Shown here piece after piece: positions 45,418-64,000 of a stretch of 64,000 nucleotides of DNA (position 1 is the stretch's first letter; each line of letters opens with the position of its first letter). The stretch covers positions 12,885,501-12,949,500 of the forward strand of contig NC_091107.1 in NCBI RefSeq assembly GCF_024713975.1, in the 5' to 3' direction. A program made the translations under genes and the position numbers. Source of the stretch: Paralichthys olivaceus. Taxonomy: Eukaryota; Chordata; Actinopteri; Pleuronectiformes; Paralichthyidae. The notes beneath the pieces were generated by a model. That model saw nothing but the letters and a program-made list of their open reading frames with translations. It searched no databases and was not told the DNA's origin.

Positions 45418-48400
45418 TCACCAGCGTTGTTGGTTGGGTCCTCTGTTGTATGGCGCACGCTGACGCATCACTCTCATGTTGCGGTATTTAGACATGATAT
45501 TATAACTTTTTCTAAACACGGGTCTCTGATTTAGGAAAGGACGTGGCACCAAGCTCTCCTGATAAGAAAAAACCCCAAATAAATTCACAAATTAGTCATT
45601 TTAAAAGAATTTTCCTGAAAAACGCAAGATATCTCTGAAGAGGGGTAAACATACCATGAGCGGTCTTCTTACATTTCCAGACATTTCAGGACCTGGGTTC
45701 CTTGGACCACCAGTGAACCTCGGTCTCTGTAAAACAACAGTGAACACTGAATACATAAAGTAAGAAATTACCCTCATTTATTCCTCATGCATTTAAAATT
45801 AAAGCAAGACCAGGCAGATGTAAATGTAACTTCATTGTCTAGTGATCATACTGCTGAAATAGTTAAATCTACCAAAAACACCCGTAGCTCACACACTTTT
45901 AGTATTTCCACACAATCAAGAATTAAACTTTAAGTTTACAGCTTGAAAGGCCGGACCCCTGTACATTGTACAACTGATTCTTTATGGTTTCATCACACAG
46001 AGCTCAACAGTCCATTAAATCAAACGCCTCACTCACCTGAAAGGGTGGTGGTCCTGGTTTTCTGAAGGGCCTCCCAGATCTGTTGCCGTCCACCATCACA
46101 TTAAACGGCCTGAAAAACAAAGAGAATGTCAGAAACAGCAAAACACTTCCAGCAAAAATCTCACATTTAACAGGTGAACCCCAGGTCTCAAATTGTTGGG
46201 TATTATAAGAAATGTACCTGAACATCCTCTTGTCCATATGTCCCCGTTTTCTGTCTTCAGGCAACGATCTTGGATTATTCGTCCTTGAGAGTCGGCTGTC
46301 CGATGAGTCTTCTTCATCTGAGCTATGTTCTAAAAAAAACAAGGAGATAAAAAAATTAGAATAAAAGCCTATGGCTGAGAGGCATGTTAAATGATGGCAT
46401 ATAAAAAAACAACTGCACATTTGATTACAAAAATTATATATTTACCACTCTTTGACTTTGGGCTGTGATCTTTGGGAGGTGAGCCATCCTTAGAGGAGCT
46501 TGGCCCCGGAGGCCAGTGGGACAAAACAACAAGGTCACGTTTCTCTATGGGAGAAGATCTGTGGAATGTGTGGAAGAGTTAAGATCATAAGCGTTCATAT
46601 AACAGCATCATGTACAAAACATTTATTAATTTGTCTTGGATACATTAACATGTTATTCAAGTGTTTCAAGAAACAGACTGAAAGTAAAAGGTAAAAATCA
46701 ACCTGTTGACTCTTAAAAGAAATTTAAACCAGTAATGAACAGAAGTATTTTTCAGGCAGATTAAAGATTATAAAGCCACGCATTACACATGGGTACTTAC
46801 AAAAAAACCATGGCATGTCCATGCTCCTTCTATTATTATACCCCGAATCAATCTGAGCTCTCTTCATTCACTCAGTGATTGTTGGAGTTGACTTTAAGAT
46901 AGTGGTCTACATCACATCACCAAATCTTCTATCATCCCTCTCTCAGAGGCACAGGAGGAAAACGCCCTGGTTTTCACTGTCACACTGAAGTTCAGGTGTT
47001 TAATCAGGTCATTCTCTGTTGTTCCTTTAGTTTCATTCAATCATTTCCATTGTCCAAACAGGATCCCGACATGTATCTCAGAGAGGCCATGAGAGGTTTG
47101 AGTCTTGAAGACGTTTGTAGTTCTGACAGGTCCGGGCTGATGATTATGTAAGTTTCTTATCCATAACTGTGCAGTGGCTTTAAGAGATGAGCCAGTCCAG
47201 GGTTCAAAGCTACTTACTACAGGCTTTGTAGAGCTTTCAAGTGAGACGTCCATTTCTTCAGATCTCTTACTCTCCTTAAAATTGTTGGCATTGGGAATGG
47301 CCATTCATGAAAATGCCAGATTTTACAAGGATCAGATTAATTCTGCAGTAAAACCACAGTGAAGGAGGTTGTGCAGTGCTCTCTACTCCTCTTCATGTAG
47401 TAACTTTAAGTTACAGAAGAATGGATTGAGGACATGTTTTGTCCAAAACACTAGACGTCTTTACAGGTTGACAGGTTGACAGGTGCAGGCTTAGACTTTA
47501 AGTGCAGTGGGCTCTGATTGCATTAGCCTTGTAAAGCAGTGACTGAATATTGTGAGTTCCCTCGGGCTCATGATGAGGTGTTCATCATGATTGTTACATT
47601 TAGGCCAGACTTCAGATTGGACACAGTAGCTGACAAACAGACCAAGCCAATGTTGACCTGTGGGTCCAGTGCAAACATTTTCACACCGATAAGAATAAAC
47701 CAGAGGGCGTGGTAAGGCTACACAGAGCAGGCTGATCTTGCTTTCGTCCACATGCAGTATCAAGTTGGAATTTTGGCCACTTGAAATCTCTTCCTTCATT
47801 TTGTTCTCATCTATTTCAAATCCAACCTCTTAACGTCTGTCTTAATTTTTCCACTTGTGCTTCGTCCTTTTTGGAGTTCGCCCTTCTGTTGAAGGTATTG
47901 CTGATACAATTAAAACAAAGCTGCTCATCTAGTAGCTCAATGGTCCCTGGTTATGCCTCATGTTGGTCATCACAAGGCTTCAAGATGATTCTCTGGCTTT
48001 GACATTTTTAACAGGTTCTGATAACGACTCCAGTATTTAAGACACTGTATGAAGTGCAAGTAGTAGTTTGTCTCCTCTTCATTCTGCCCAGTCTGAACAG
48101 AAATGATGTCCACAAGGGTTTTTGCTTCGGATGGTGCTGAACCGTGTAGTTTATCCAGATAAGCTGATCCGTTTACTCACTGGAAAAATGTCATTTCCAC
48201 CCCTTTGTCACACGTGAACTGGGCATTACATTGGGTCATAGCATATGTGTGCATGTTGTTACGCATCGAATGAATGTGAGATAATAAGTATTCTTGGCTG
48301 AGTTGACTGCGCTCGATTGGGCCCCAAAAAAAAATCTTTGTCTTGAATGTTAAAAGTCTATACTTAACTTTAGAGCTTTATGAAGCGATTGTTATTGGTA

Positions 48401-51400
48401 ATTTAATGTGCATAGACAAAGAAGTCCGAATTTTCAATCTTAATCTCTTTAGTTATTTTTCCGTGAATTTCTCAGTAAGAGTCAGACGTGTCCTCTAAAT
48501 CTGACGATGGCTGGTGATGTCCAACAACAGAAATTCCTCTTCACAGTTTAAGGACTTTAAACTGTCTCTGTGACCGTCATCCATCTTGATCATGTTGTGA
48601 TTACTCAGGGACTCAGGGAGATTAGCTTTGTTTTTGGAAATTCTTTGATAAAAAACGCCTTGACTTTTAATGCTTCTGTCCTGTCTGTTTTAGTTGGAGC
48701 CTTGAACGATCACCATTGGACATCCATTTGATGCATCTCTTTTTTCCAGAGTCCAGGTAAAAGGTGACTTTCTGCCAACAATTTAAAAATGGGGACAGTG
48801 CGAATTTCTGTGGAGTTTTCATGTCCTTATTTTGCGTACATGGATATACTGCTTTGCAATAGATGTTGTAACTTCAGCTTCAGATTTGTTTTCTACCAAC
48901 GATGAAGGGTCTTCACGATATGCTGAAGAACAACTCTCTTTAAGATATTCATTGTTGACAAACTGATGAATCCTCAACAGCACAGATCAAATCATTTTCC
49001 CATGGACCTCATCACAGCAATAATACTTTTTGTCTGCTTTTAAAAACAGGCGGGCTTTGTGTCGACATGATGCTGTAACTTAGCACTTTCTCTTGAGCCC
49101 GGGAAAATATTTTTGAAACACAGGCAGCACGCAGACAGGGAGGCGTTAGAGAACTTTTGTAGCTTTTCATCAACTGAATCAGTGTTGCACATTTAGCCCA
49201 TCACGACATCTCCATTTTCCACAGCTGGCACCCCCTTCCCATTGAGACATTCTTTCTTGACCTCTTAATCATCATCAAGCCCCTGCGAATAGTGCTACAA
49301 GGAAAATACCGTACCTGTGTGTGTTCAAGGACCGGCGAGACTCCACCTGTTCTTTGTCTGTGTCAGAGTCTCTTGAAGACTTGCTGCTAGTGCCTTCTTC
49401 TCTGGGGGGTGAATGTTGTGGTGTTGGCCTCCTTGGTTCCACCTTTCTCTGGGGAACTGGATTTGACTGGAAACGTCTCTTTCTGGTAGCAAAAACAGAG
49501 CTGAAATTTCCCCGTGGGGTGAAGTCGCCCACGCGGGGCCTGGGATTCACTGATGGGGGGAGCCTGAGCCCCATAAGAGACTCTGCTTTGACTTGTCTGC
49601 CTCTAACTAGGTAACTTTTATCACCAAAAGGTTTACCACCAAATGGCCTGGGAAAACTGAAAAACTGAGGTCGGTCTCTCCTGGGATGTTTCAGATTGCC
49701 ATGCTCTTGTGCAGCGTCTGCAGGGGGCATGCTAACATCAGATATCTTCCTCTTGCGGGGTCCAGGCCCCTGCCTTTCCTGAGGGCTCCTGTGGTAGGAT
49801 GTTGACTGTGGTGGACCTCCTTTCCATGAGGGAGATCTGAAAGGGAGCTGGTGAGGGACATCTTGTGCTCTCTCTCTACTGTGGGATCTGCTGCCCTGCC
49901 TCTCCACTGGACCACGCTGCCGCCTGGAGTCTTGCTCAGATGACCACCTGCATATCCATCAAACAATACAGAAATAATTACAATGACAGATCCATTGTCA
50001 TGTTAAGTGGGAGGCGGAACTTTTAACTTTTATCTTAATGCAGCCCTTCATATTGTCATGACAGAATGAATCAGGTAGGAGAAGTACATTCACAGAGTAA
50101 TTACAGATGTAACACTCCTCAATGGCAGGTGAAACCACATTTACATCAGACCCCCATTTATCCCCTCTAATAACTATGGGTTGGGGCAGAGTAGAGGTAA
50201 TCATTATGACCCCTGTGATTTCGAGGACTGGGCCAGCTTCAGGCCTCCTCCTTACTAATTTTACCCAGCTGGGATAGTTGCATCACTCCTGTACCTCTCT
50301 GGACACGGGCCTCTCCCATGCATCTCTCTGGGGCTCCTCTGTGACCCAGAGGGCCTGTGCTCTCCATTGTGTGGATGAGAGAATGCTCCAGCCTCGTTCC
50401 AGCGCTTCATGCCATGACCTGAGTGCTCATAGGGCCTTTCTCTGGGGTTGAAATTCCCACGAGGATCTCGACTCCGCTGCTCCTGATGGGAAAAACCTGA
50501 CTGCCTTTTGTGGCCCCTGAAGGACCCCTGAAAGGCTTGTGAAGAGCCTGGCCTCCTGTCAGCTGGGTGGTTACGAAAATGTCTCGGGGAAGGTGACCTG
50601 TGCCCTGAGGGTTGGCCGTGGAAAGGTGGGCCCCTCTGACCTGGGGATCCTTGTGCAGGACTGCGAGAGGTTGATGGGTTCTGGCCATGAGGGGGTCGAT
50701 TTGGCCTAGATGGAAAAGGCCTCCTCTGGCTATGATGCGGTTCCATTTTGGGAGAGTATGATTGAAAGGAATCCTGATTAGGGGACCTCATGTTATTGAA
50801 ACGTGGCTCCCTTTGCTCTCCCATCAGGGGGACTCTCTTGACAACTGGGGGTCGTCCTCTACCTCTGGAATCTCTCCAGTTAAAGGGGGTCTTTACTGTG
50901 TAACCTGGGGCATCTCTTCTATTTTTAGGGTTATAGTTCCCTTCATTCTGCCCCATTCCATGACCTTCTCCGTATGGTCTGAGAAGACACAAGAAAAACA
51001 AAGATGCGTAAATTAAAACACATCATCCCATTCTAAAGTACAATATTTTGCAACAACAACAATCATAAATACCAAAGATTAAGTGGAAAAAAATATATAG
51101 TACATAGTTACAAATAAAATGTTGTCAAATTATTACCTATATGTTACAACATATTGCTAGCAAAAACACAAATAAAGAACAACACACTATTGCACACTTA
51201 TATGCAACTAAATAGCATAACTGTTAAAATCCTGATCTTCCTTGTCTATCTTTTTAATTTTTGCGTCTGCCGCATGTTAGAAGCGTCATTAACCCCCCAC
51301 TGACTTTATACAAGGAGGCCAAGTGGATAAAGTCTGTAGAAACTGCGGAGCATCTCACTGGAACATTTGTGTTTACATGCACCTCCTCCGGAAAAAATTG

Positions 51401-51501
51401 CCCAGTGCATGTCTGAAAGTCGCTAGAGAGAACAAACTTGACCCAGTCAAAATACATTACCTGGGCTTTATGCGTGGTGGTCCAAAATGTGGTCGGACCA
51501 T
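45418..51501 (-). CDS. Arg/Pro/Ser-rich nuclear-type protein, probable THRAP3/BCLAF family member (BCLAF3-like), 8 coding exons, 622 aa
   Basis: Coding exons: 51501-51461, 50978-50295, 49947-49315, 46558-46446, 46329-46218, 46109-46037, 45726-45655, 45558-45418; every junction keeps phase and the chain ends QQRW-TGA. The start [14 protein letters not shown] lies in a short first coding exon. The two large exons are dominated by Arg, Pro, Ser, Gly and His with RSP/SPR dipeptides and a KRKISDV nuclear signal. An acidic-Ser patch ([10 protein letters not shown]) and Arg/Pro-rich tail ([24 protein letters not shown]) follow. Composition suggests an RNA-processing factor. I cannot align it with confidence; the BCLAF call rests on sitting between CIN85-like and MAP7-like genes, as BCLAF3 does in human. 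The conserved BCLAF1/THRAP3 core helix region was not recognised. Confidence 0.7.
46559..49314 (-). other. Largest intron of the BCLAF-like gene, with coding-like remnants
   Basis: Unlike other introns here, this 2.75 kb stretch is not visibly AT-rich, and its minus strand keeps several moderate open segments (for example 47041-47304 and 47491-47799) without clear splice borders. I do not recognise any family. It could be a decayed insertion, degraded exons of the host gene, or chance. Confidence 0.3.
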
Positions 51502-51999
51502 CTTAGGAAGTATGTGAATAATCTATGGACAAAAAAAAACATGCTCAGTAAATAGATAAAATACTTAATTCCTAAAGCTAGTCACAATCTTTGTCCTGTC
51601 GTCACTCCACTGTGGAAAAAAAGCACATTGCAGTCTGAAGTCTGAGTACAGCTGTTATTTCATAGTATAGATTAAAAATAGTTAAACAAATGAGCGGAGT
51701 CAAACGAAGCAATGGTGCAAAGTTCTATGGGTGTGACATTGTGGAAGCCAACCCACAGCATTGTTAACTATTGATCTTAGATAGGACAGAGTTCACTCAG
51801 TCTGAATCTTATCAGTTTCGTTTCAGACCAAAAAAAATAGACACTGTATTACAGTTGCCTTCATGATAATGTTCGGATGATTAAAACAGAAAACAAACGC
51901 GTTGTTTTTCATTTGATCTAGTAGCAAAACACCTTAACAGGACTGTACTAAGAATTGTGTAATTCATAATTCAAAATGACCATAATTTAAAAGAACATA

Positions 52000-52275
52000 T
52001 CACAGATTGTATTTGAATATGTTGGGGCATAAAAAACACACCATGGTCCCTTTCCTTCGTTCAACAGGAATATGTGCGATCCTAAATTTAATATCGCAGA
52101 TTAAACTTTCCCAGATGATTAAATTACAGTAATGCTCCAACTCGGTGTACAAGGGAACAGCGTGTTTAGGTTGGGTCTGTTTCAGAGGTGGCCGCTGTGT
52201 CAGCTTCTTCCCGGATCCATTACTCATGCGGACGGGATCATGGAGCCTCCATTTACGGTCAGAGCAACACGACAC
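52000..52275 (-). other. Small unassigned ORF in the 5' intron of the BCLAF-like gene
   Basis: A 91-codon frame, with an internal ATG giving MSNGSGKKLTQRPPLKQTQP and then LYTELEHYCNLIIWESL, looks more protein-like than neighbouring frames but matches nothing I recognise. It overlaps a 125-codon plus-strand ORF (52188-52565), so one or both may be chance in this GC-richer promoter-proximal area. Confidence 0.25.
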
Positions 52276-52612
52276 ACATTAGGTTGAAGCCATCGTGTTG
52301 TCTGTGTGCGGACACCAGGTCCTACACTGCAGCGGAGGAGGACATTTTATTATCACACGGAGCCTCCATGTTTCCACTGGGTTTATTTTTAGCAACGCAC
52401 CGTGGAAATACAGGTCGAGTTAACGCTAACAACCTTAACTCGCTGCTAAGTCAGCTAGCATGGGTGTTTCGCTGGTTTGTGACGCTGCGTTTAGAAAAAT
52501 GGCACCGAGTCGTTCGAATCATCTTATTAACAACTAGACAAATTAAAAAAGGACAGAAAACGTAGTGTGATGTGTCAGTAAGTGTGATTCAACCACGAAG
52601 AGCAGAACTTAC

Positions 52613-52695
52613 CCGAGCGCAGCCGTCGATCAGATAAAAGCTACGTGCGACACAGCTGAGCTTCTTCTTCGTCGCACGACACTCGTCTCCTAAAA
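52613..52695 (-). other. Probable non-coding first exon and promoter of the BCLAF-like gene
   Basis: The minus strand shows a CpG-containing stretch ending TGCGCTCGG|GTAAGT, a consensus donor, about 1.1 kb upstream of the first coding exon. The start of the exon cannot be placed from sequence alone. Confidence 0.45.
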
Positions 52696-53389
52696 TAGCA
52701 TTTGACAACCAGACTGCAGCGCCACCTGCTGCCCCGGAGGGTGAACTACGGGCTTTACTCCTAAACATGCTTGAGGTGTTAGTTTGACTTTAAAGGGATA
52801 GTTCACCGAAAAATGTAAATTCACTCATTATCTACTCACCACTATGCCGGTGGGTGAAGTGTTTGAGTCCACAAAACACTTTGGGAGTCTTAAGGGTGAA
52901 CAGTGTTGCACCCAGATCTAGTACAATTGAAGTAACTGGTGTCCACTTATTCTTCAAACATAAAGAAAACGTTCGTAAGCCCTCACATTCAAATTTGACT
53001 ACAAATTTGCAGCTAAATGTCTCTGGAGGATAACAGCAGACATTTACCTTTACCTTTACCTTTATCTCTACCTTTAACTCTTAGTGTTTGAGGGTGTTTA
53101 TCTTTTTCCCTCTGTATTTATATCAGTGACATTATAGCCATGTACGAGAAACAGTGTAACAGTGTAATGAAACATGATTTGATTCAATAGCATCTTGAAC
53201 CACAGCTGCCAAAATGTCACATCAACTGAATCACCTTTAAAAAAAACTCATTATTATGACGTGTGAGGCTTGTAGAGTGGAACATGAACCTATTAGATCT
53301 CTAACATTATGCATTGATGTGTCCATGCTTACACTGTGTTGTATGTGTTATTTCAGGTGCTGTTGCCACTGTCTCAATTAATAAGAGAA

Positions 53390-53756
53390 ATAATTACCTC
53401 CACAATGTTCTGTTTTCTGCCCTGTCCGGTTTTATGTTGGTTGATTTTTTTTTTTTTAAGCAAGATTACGATAAACTGCTGAAGGATGCTGTATGGGTCA
53501 AGGAAGAGCCCATTCAAATTTGGTGTGGATGCAGGATTTTTTTTTAACTTTCTTTAACATTGTGAGATACAGTGTTTCTCAACATTTTAGTTGTTTTCTC
53601 AAAGAATAATTCATGGATCTTGATTAACTACAATTTCACGGGTGCCTGCAATCTGGTGCAGATCCAAACAAAAATCTATTGAATGTGAATGTGGTTCCAT
53701 TAGGGGACTGTTGGGTCTTTGCAGAGGTATGCACTCTACTGAATGCCCTTCTAGTT
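53390..53756 (+). repeat. Dispersed repeat F1, nearly complete copy
   Basis: AATTACCTCCACAATG to GGGGACTGTTGGGTCTTTGC AGAGGTATGCACTCTACTGA. Contains AATTCATGGATCTTGAT and ATCTGGTGCAGATCC shared with the other copies. About 365 bp. Confidence 0.65.
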
Positions 53757-55337
53757 TCTGTCTGTCTCTGTTCAGGGGATTAAAAACAATTGATTAACAG
53801 CCAGAATGATGGGCGTAACCAGGATTAAACAGTTTTCTCTATTGTTCCAATGCAGCTAATTCATCAGGAAGTGTTTCCCCCATCTAGTCAACTGTTTCAA
53901 AGCAGGCAGCCTGAGTGATTTCTTTAATTTCTGTAATTTACTTGTCTTTAAAGTTATAAATCTCTTCTCATCTTTGCAATACATCTGTGATCACCTTCTG
54001 TTCAGGTTATCAGCTCAATAACACCCATGAACACACACACTGAAAATGCAGAGCTCCAGTTTTTTACTTTTTATTGTTTCTGGTAACATTATCATGACCA
54101 TGCTAACCATGCACAATGTCTACAGAAGTTACGTCACTTAAAGAGTTAATCTGATTGGGAGAGATTGCTCTTAAGAGCAGACAAACAATGTGGTTGCATG
54201 TATGTATCGTATTATCTTTGTATTTTCTTTTCACCCCCCTTGCAAAAAATCCTAAATGTGGAACAGCTGTTTGAATTTGCCCCAAACATATAGAGCAAAT
54301 CCTGATTCGCAGATGCAATTATTGGCTACTTCACTTACAGCGATTCAGAGAGCTGAAGCAGGGGATGCATTGTCTGAGAGACACATCTTAATGTCACTGT
54401 ATACAGTGACAATACAGTATAGCTCATAATCATTTGCAGCATGGGGGAAATAACAAGTTTCAAACCAAGGTTCAAGTATTACAGGTCACACACAGTAATT
54501 CCAGTGGCCAAACATACACTGTAACACAAAACTAAAGTAGCTCTATCAGTCTAAAATTAAGCATCTCTACTGAAATTACATTTAGACATGACACAGAGAA
54601 AGAAAAAAGAAATCAGTGATTAGTGATGTGATGAACTGTTTGTCAATTTACAGGAGGTAATTCCTTCACAAGACCACATGGATGGAGAAAAACATGAGCA
54701 GCAAACAGCATCTTTATAGCTACAGGGCACACGTACTTACGGTGATTGTTAACATTGTGCCACTTCAGTCTTGGGGCCTGGTCACATATACACAAATGCA
54801 AAGCAAATATTGTTGGTTAAAGTTCATCAAAGTTGAACCCCACACATTCGCATATGCTTGCCCTCAAAATCTACTGAATGGAATCTATGCAATTACTGTA
54901 CATCTGTTAGATGAATGCATCCATTAGCAACCTTGGAAACACATTTCAGCTAAATCAATCAGGAGTACATGCGAGAGGAACAGGACAGACATTTTTTAAA
55001 TAAATCAGGAACGTGAGATGCCTCACCCAGCTACACATTAAAGGCTTAAAAGAGATTGTGAAATGCAGAGGTTCAAACAGTCCTCAATGCTCTGCGGTGA
55101 GGGGTCTGTGTGGGGACAATTAAAGATTCTTACCGAACAGCTAGCTCACAAAACAATATTTTCTAAAGGCCTATATTTAAAACCCTGATATTTGTTTTTC
55201 TGTCGTTACATCCAGAGACGCCTTCTCTCTGTGAGGCTTTCACATGTGCTCATCTTGCACTCACACACATACACTTGTCCCAGTAAAAAGGACTGCATGA
55301 TAAACAACATTTCTGCCACACAATTTAAATGGTAATT

Positions 55338-55690
55338 AATTACCTCCGCCAAGGGGGGCAAGTCTTTGCCCCTGTTTTGTTTGTTGATTGGTGGTTTGTT
55401 TGTTTGTGAGCAGGATTTAGTAAAAACTACGGAACAGATTATCTCAAAACTTGATGGAAAGATGTGGTATGGGTCAGGGAAAAGGATTCAGACAAAGGGT
55501 AGATCCAGGATTTTGTTTTTCACCTTCTTTAGCTTTGGGAGATGAGGTGTTTTACTGACATTTTCACTATTTTCCCAAGGAATAACTCATTTATCGTGAT
55601 GGAAAAGTTCAGACATACTTAGAGGATTGACATGAGTTTGTGCAACTTGGGACTGTTGGGCCTTAGCAGAGGTATGAACTCTCCAGGTTC
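55338..55690 (+). repeat. Dispersed repeat F1, full-length copy
   Basis: Starts AATTACCTCCGCCAAGGG and ends GGGACTGTTGGGCCTTAGCA GAGGTATGAACTCT. Near-inverted motifs at its ends (TACCTCCGCCAAGG and CCTTAGCAGAGGTA) suggest short terminal inverted repeats, hence perhaps a non-autonomous DNA element. Confidence 0.65.
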
Positions 55691-55699
55691 GTCAAAGCA

Positions 55700-55972
55700 A
55701 GAAGGTTTTGTTTTCATCAGTTCGGTGGAATAATGCAGAATGGGTCAGGGAAGAAGCCATTACAGTTATGTGCTGATCCAGATTGGGGGCGGATCCAGGA
55801 ACTTTCTTTAACATTGCGACTTTTCAAAATTTCCTTGATTTTTTACAGAATTGTTTATGGATCTTAATGAAAAATAAATCAATATCCAATAAAAAGTGAA
55901 TTAAAATGTGGTTTCATGAGGGGACTGTTGGGCCTTGGCGGAGGTTTGAACTCTATGGAGTGCCATTCTATT
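55700..55972 (+). repeat. Dispersed repeat F1, second copy in tandem with the previous one
   Basis: Begins inside the element (AAGGTTTTGTTTTCATC) and ends GGGGACTGTTGGGCCTTGGC GGAGGTTTGAACTCTATGGA. Same orientation and only about 10 bp from the copy at 55338. Confidence 0.6.
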
Positions 55973-56183
55973 TGCTATGAGATTAGATTACAGGAGATAT
56001 TTTGTTTATACTGCAAGTCATGATTTATATATCTTTTTAATTCAATCTCTATGGCTCTAATCCCATAAATGTAGCACAGGGGCACATGCTCAAAATGTGA
56101 CAACCTGTGAGTGTATGTGCGTGTGGGGAGAAAGAGAGAGAGAGAAGGCAAGCGACAGAGGAAGAGGGAAGGAGATTAATGGA

Positions 56184-63787
<7,604 letters not shown>

Positions 63788-64000
63788 CTGAAGGCAACAC
63801 AGCAGAGCCAACCTTTTCAAACACTGTTCTGTCATTACCGGCATAGTTTTTGTTTGGTACTATAATAGAGAATAATATAGAGTCTATCACAGTCCAACAT
63901 GATATGTCTGTGCATTTGTTCCATTTGTTCCATTTGTTCCTTTCAGGGTCGTAGAGGGAGCTGGTGCTAATCCCAGCTGACATTGAACAAGGTTCACCCT

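Larger units (their letters stand above)
52696..56183. other. Intergenic region upstream of the BCLAF-like gene and downstream of the MAP7-like gene
   Basis: No exon recognised. It contains an ACCTTT-type short tandem run (53041-53075) and three F1 copies (53390-53756, 55338-55690, 55700-55972). The right edge should be the MAP7-like 3' UTR. Confidence 0.5.

Overview
The window is vertebrate nuclear DNA, almost certainly from a teleost fish. Every recognisable gene is a split vertebrate gene with short exons and GT-AG introns, introns are compact (mostly 80 to 1500 bp), and the gaps hold fish-type dispersed repeats, TTAA-flanked miniature elements and CA/TA microsatellites. No bacterial, plasmid, phage or CRISPR feature was seen. 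I rebuilt eight of the nine genes from splice sites and reading phase. Seven of those chains stay in frame throughout; the small coiled-coil gene near 42-43.6 kb has an uncertain 5' end and one uncertain exon. The ninth gene (AMER-like) is a single exon.

Layout. 87-3042 (+): last seven coding exons of a PHLDB2/LL5-beta gene ending in its PH domain. 8628-11948 (-): single-exon AMER (FAM123) family gene with an internal 36-bp coding minisatellite and C-terminal SxIP motifs; an RFX-type X-box lies about 260 bp upstream. 14055-17721 (-): complete slc51a (organic solute transporter alpha), 8 exons, 323 aa. 21282-27030 (-): complete DHHC palmitoyltransferase of the ZDHHC2/15/20 group, 12 exons, 335 aa, with one probable GC-AG intron. 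28606-33568 (-): complete pcyt1a (CTP:phosphocholine cytidylyltransferase), 8 exons, 369 aa. 36936-41282 (+): complete liph-type phospholipase, 10 exons, 452 aa. 41808-about 43642 (-): small gene with a CIN85/CD2AP-like coiled-coil tail but no SH3 domain. 45418-51501 (-): 622-aa Arg/Pro/Ser-rich nuclear-type protein, placed by neighbours in the THRAP3/BCLAF family. 56184-63787 (-): last 11 coding exons of a MAP7-family microtubule protein; its N-terminus lies beyond the right edge.

Genome organisation. The block slc51a - zdhhc - pcyt1a recalls the human 3q29 cluster (ZDHHC19, SLC51A, PCYT1A). The block CIN85-like - BCLAF-like - MAP7-like repeats the human triplets SH3KBP1-BCLAF3-MAP7D2 (Xp22) and SH3D21-THRAP3-MAP7D1 (1p34), so it looks like another ohnolog of that paralogon, here fused to a liph neighbourhood. 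The genes do not form one pathway. Two themes recur: membrane lipid and sterol handling (slc51a, pcyt1a, liph, palmitoylation) and cortical microtubule anchoring (PHLDB2, AMER/EB1-type motifs, MAP7).

The strongest candidates for something undescribed are the repeat-expanded, SxIP-bearing AMER-like protein and the SH3-less CIN85-tail gene. Gene identities rest on remembered family sequences, since no database search was possible.
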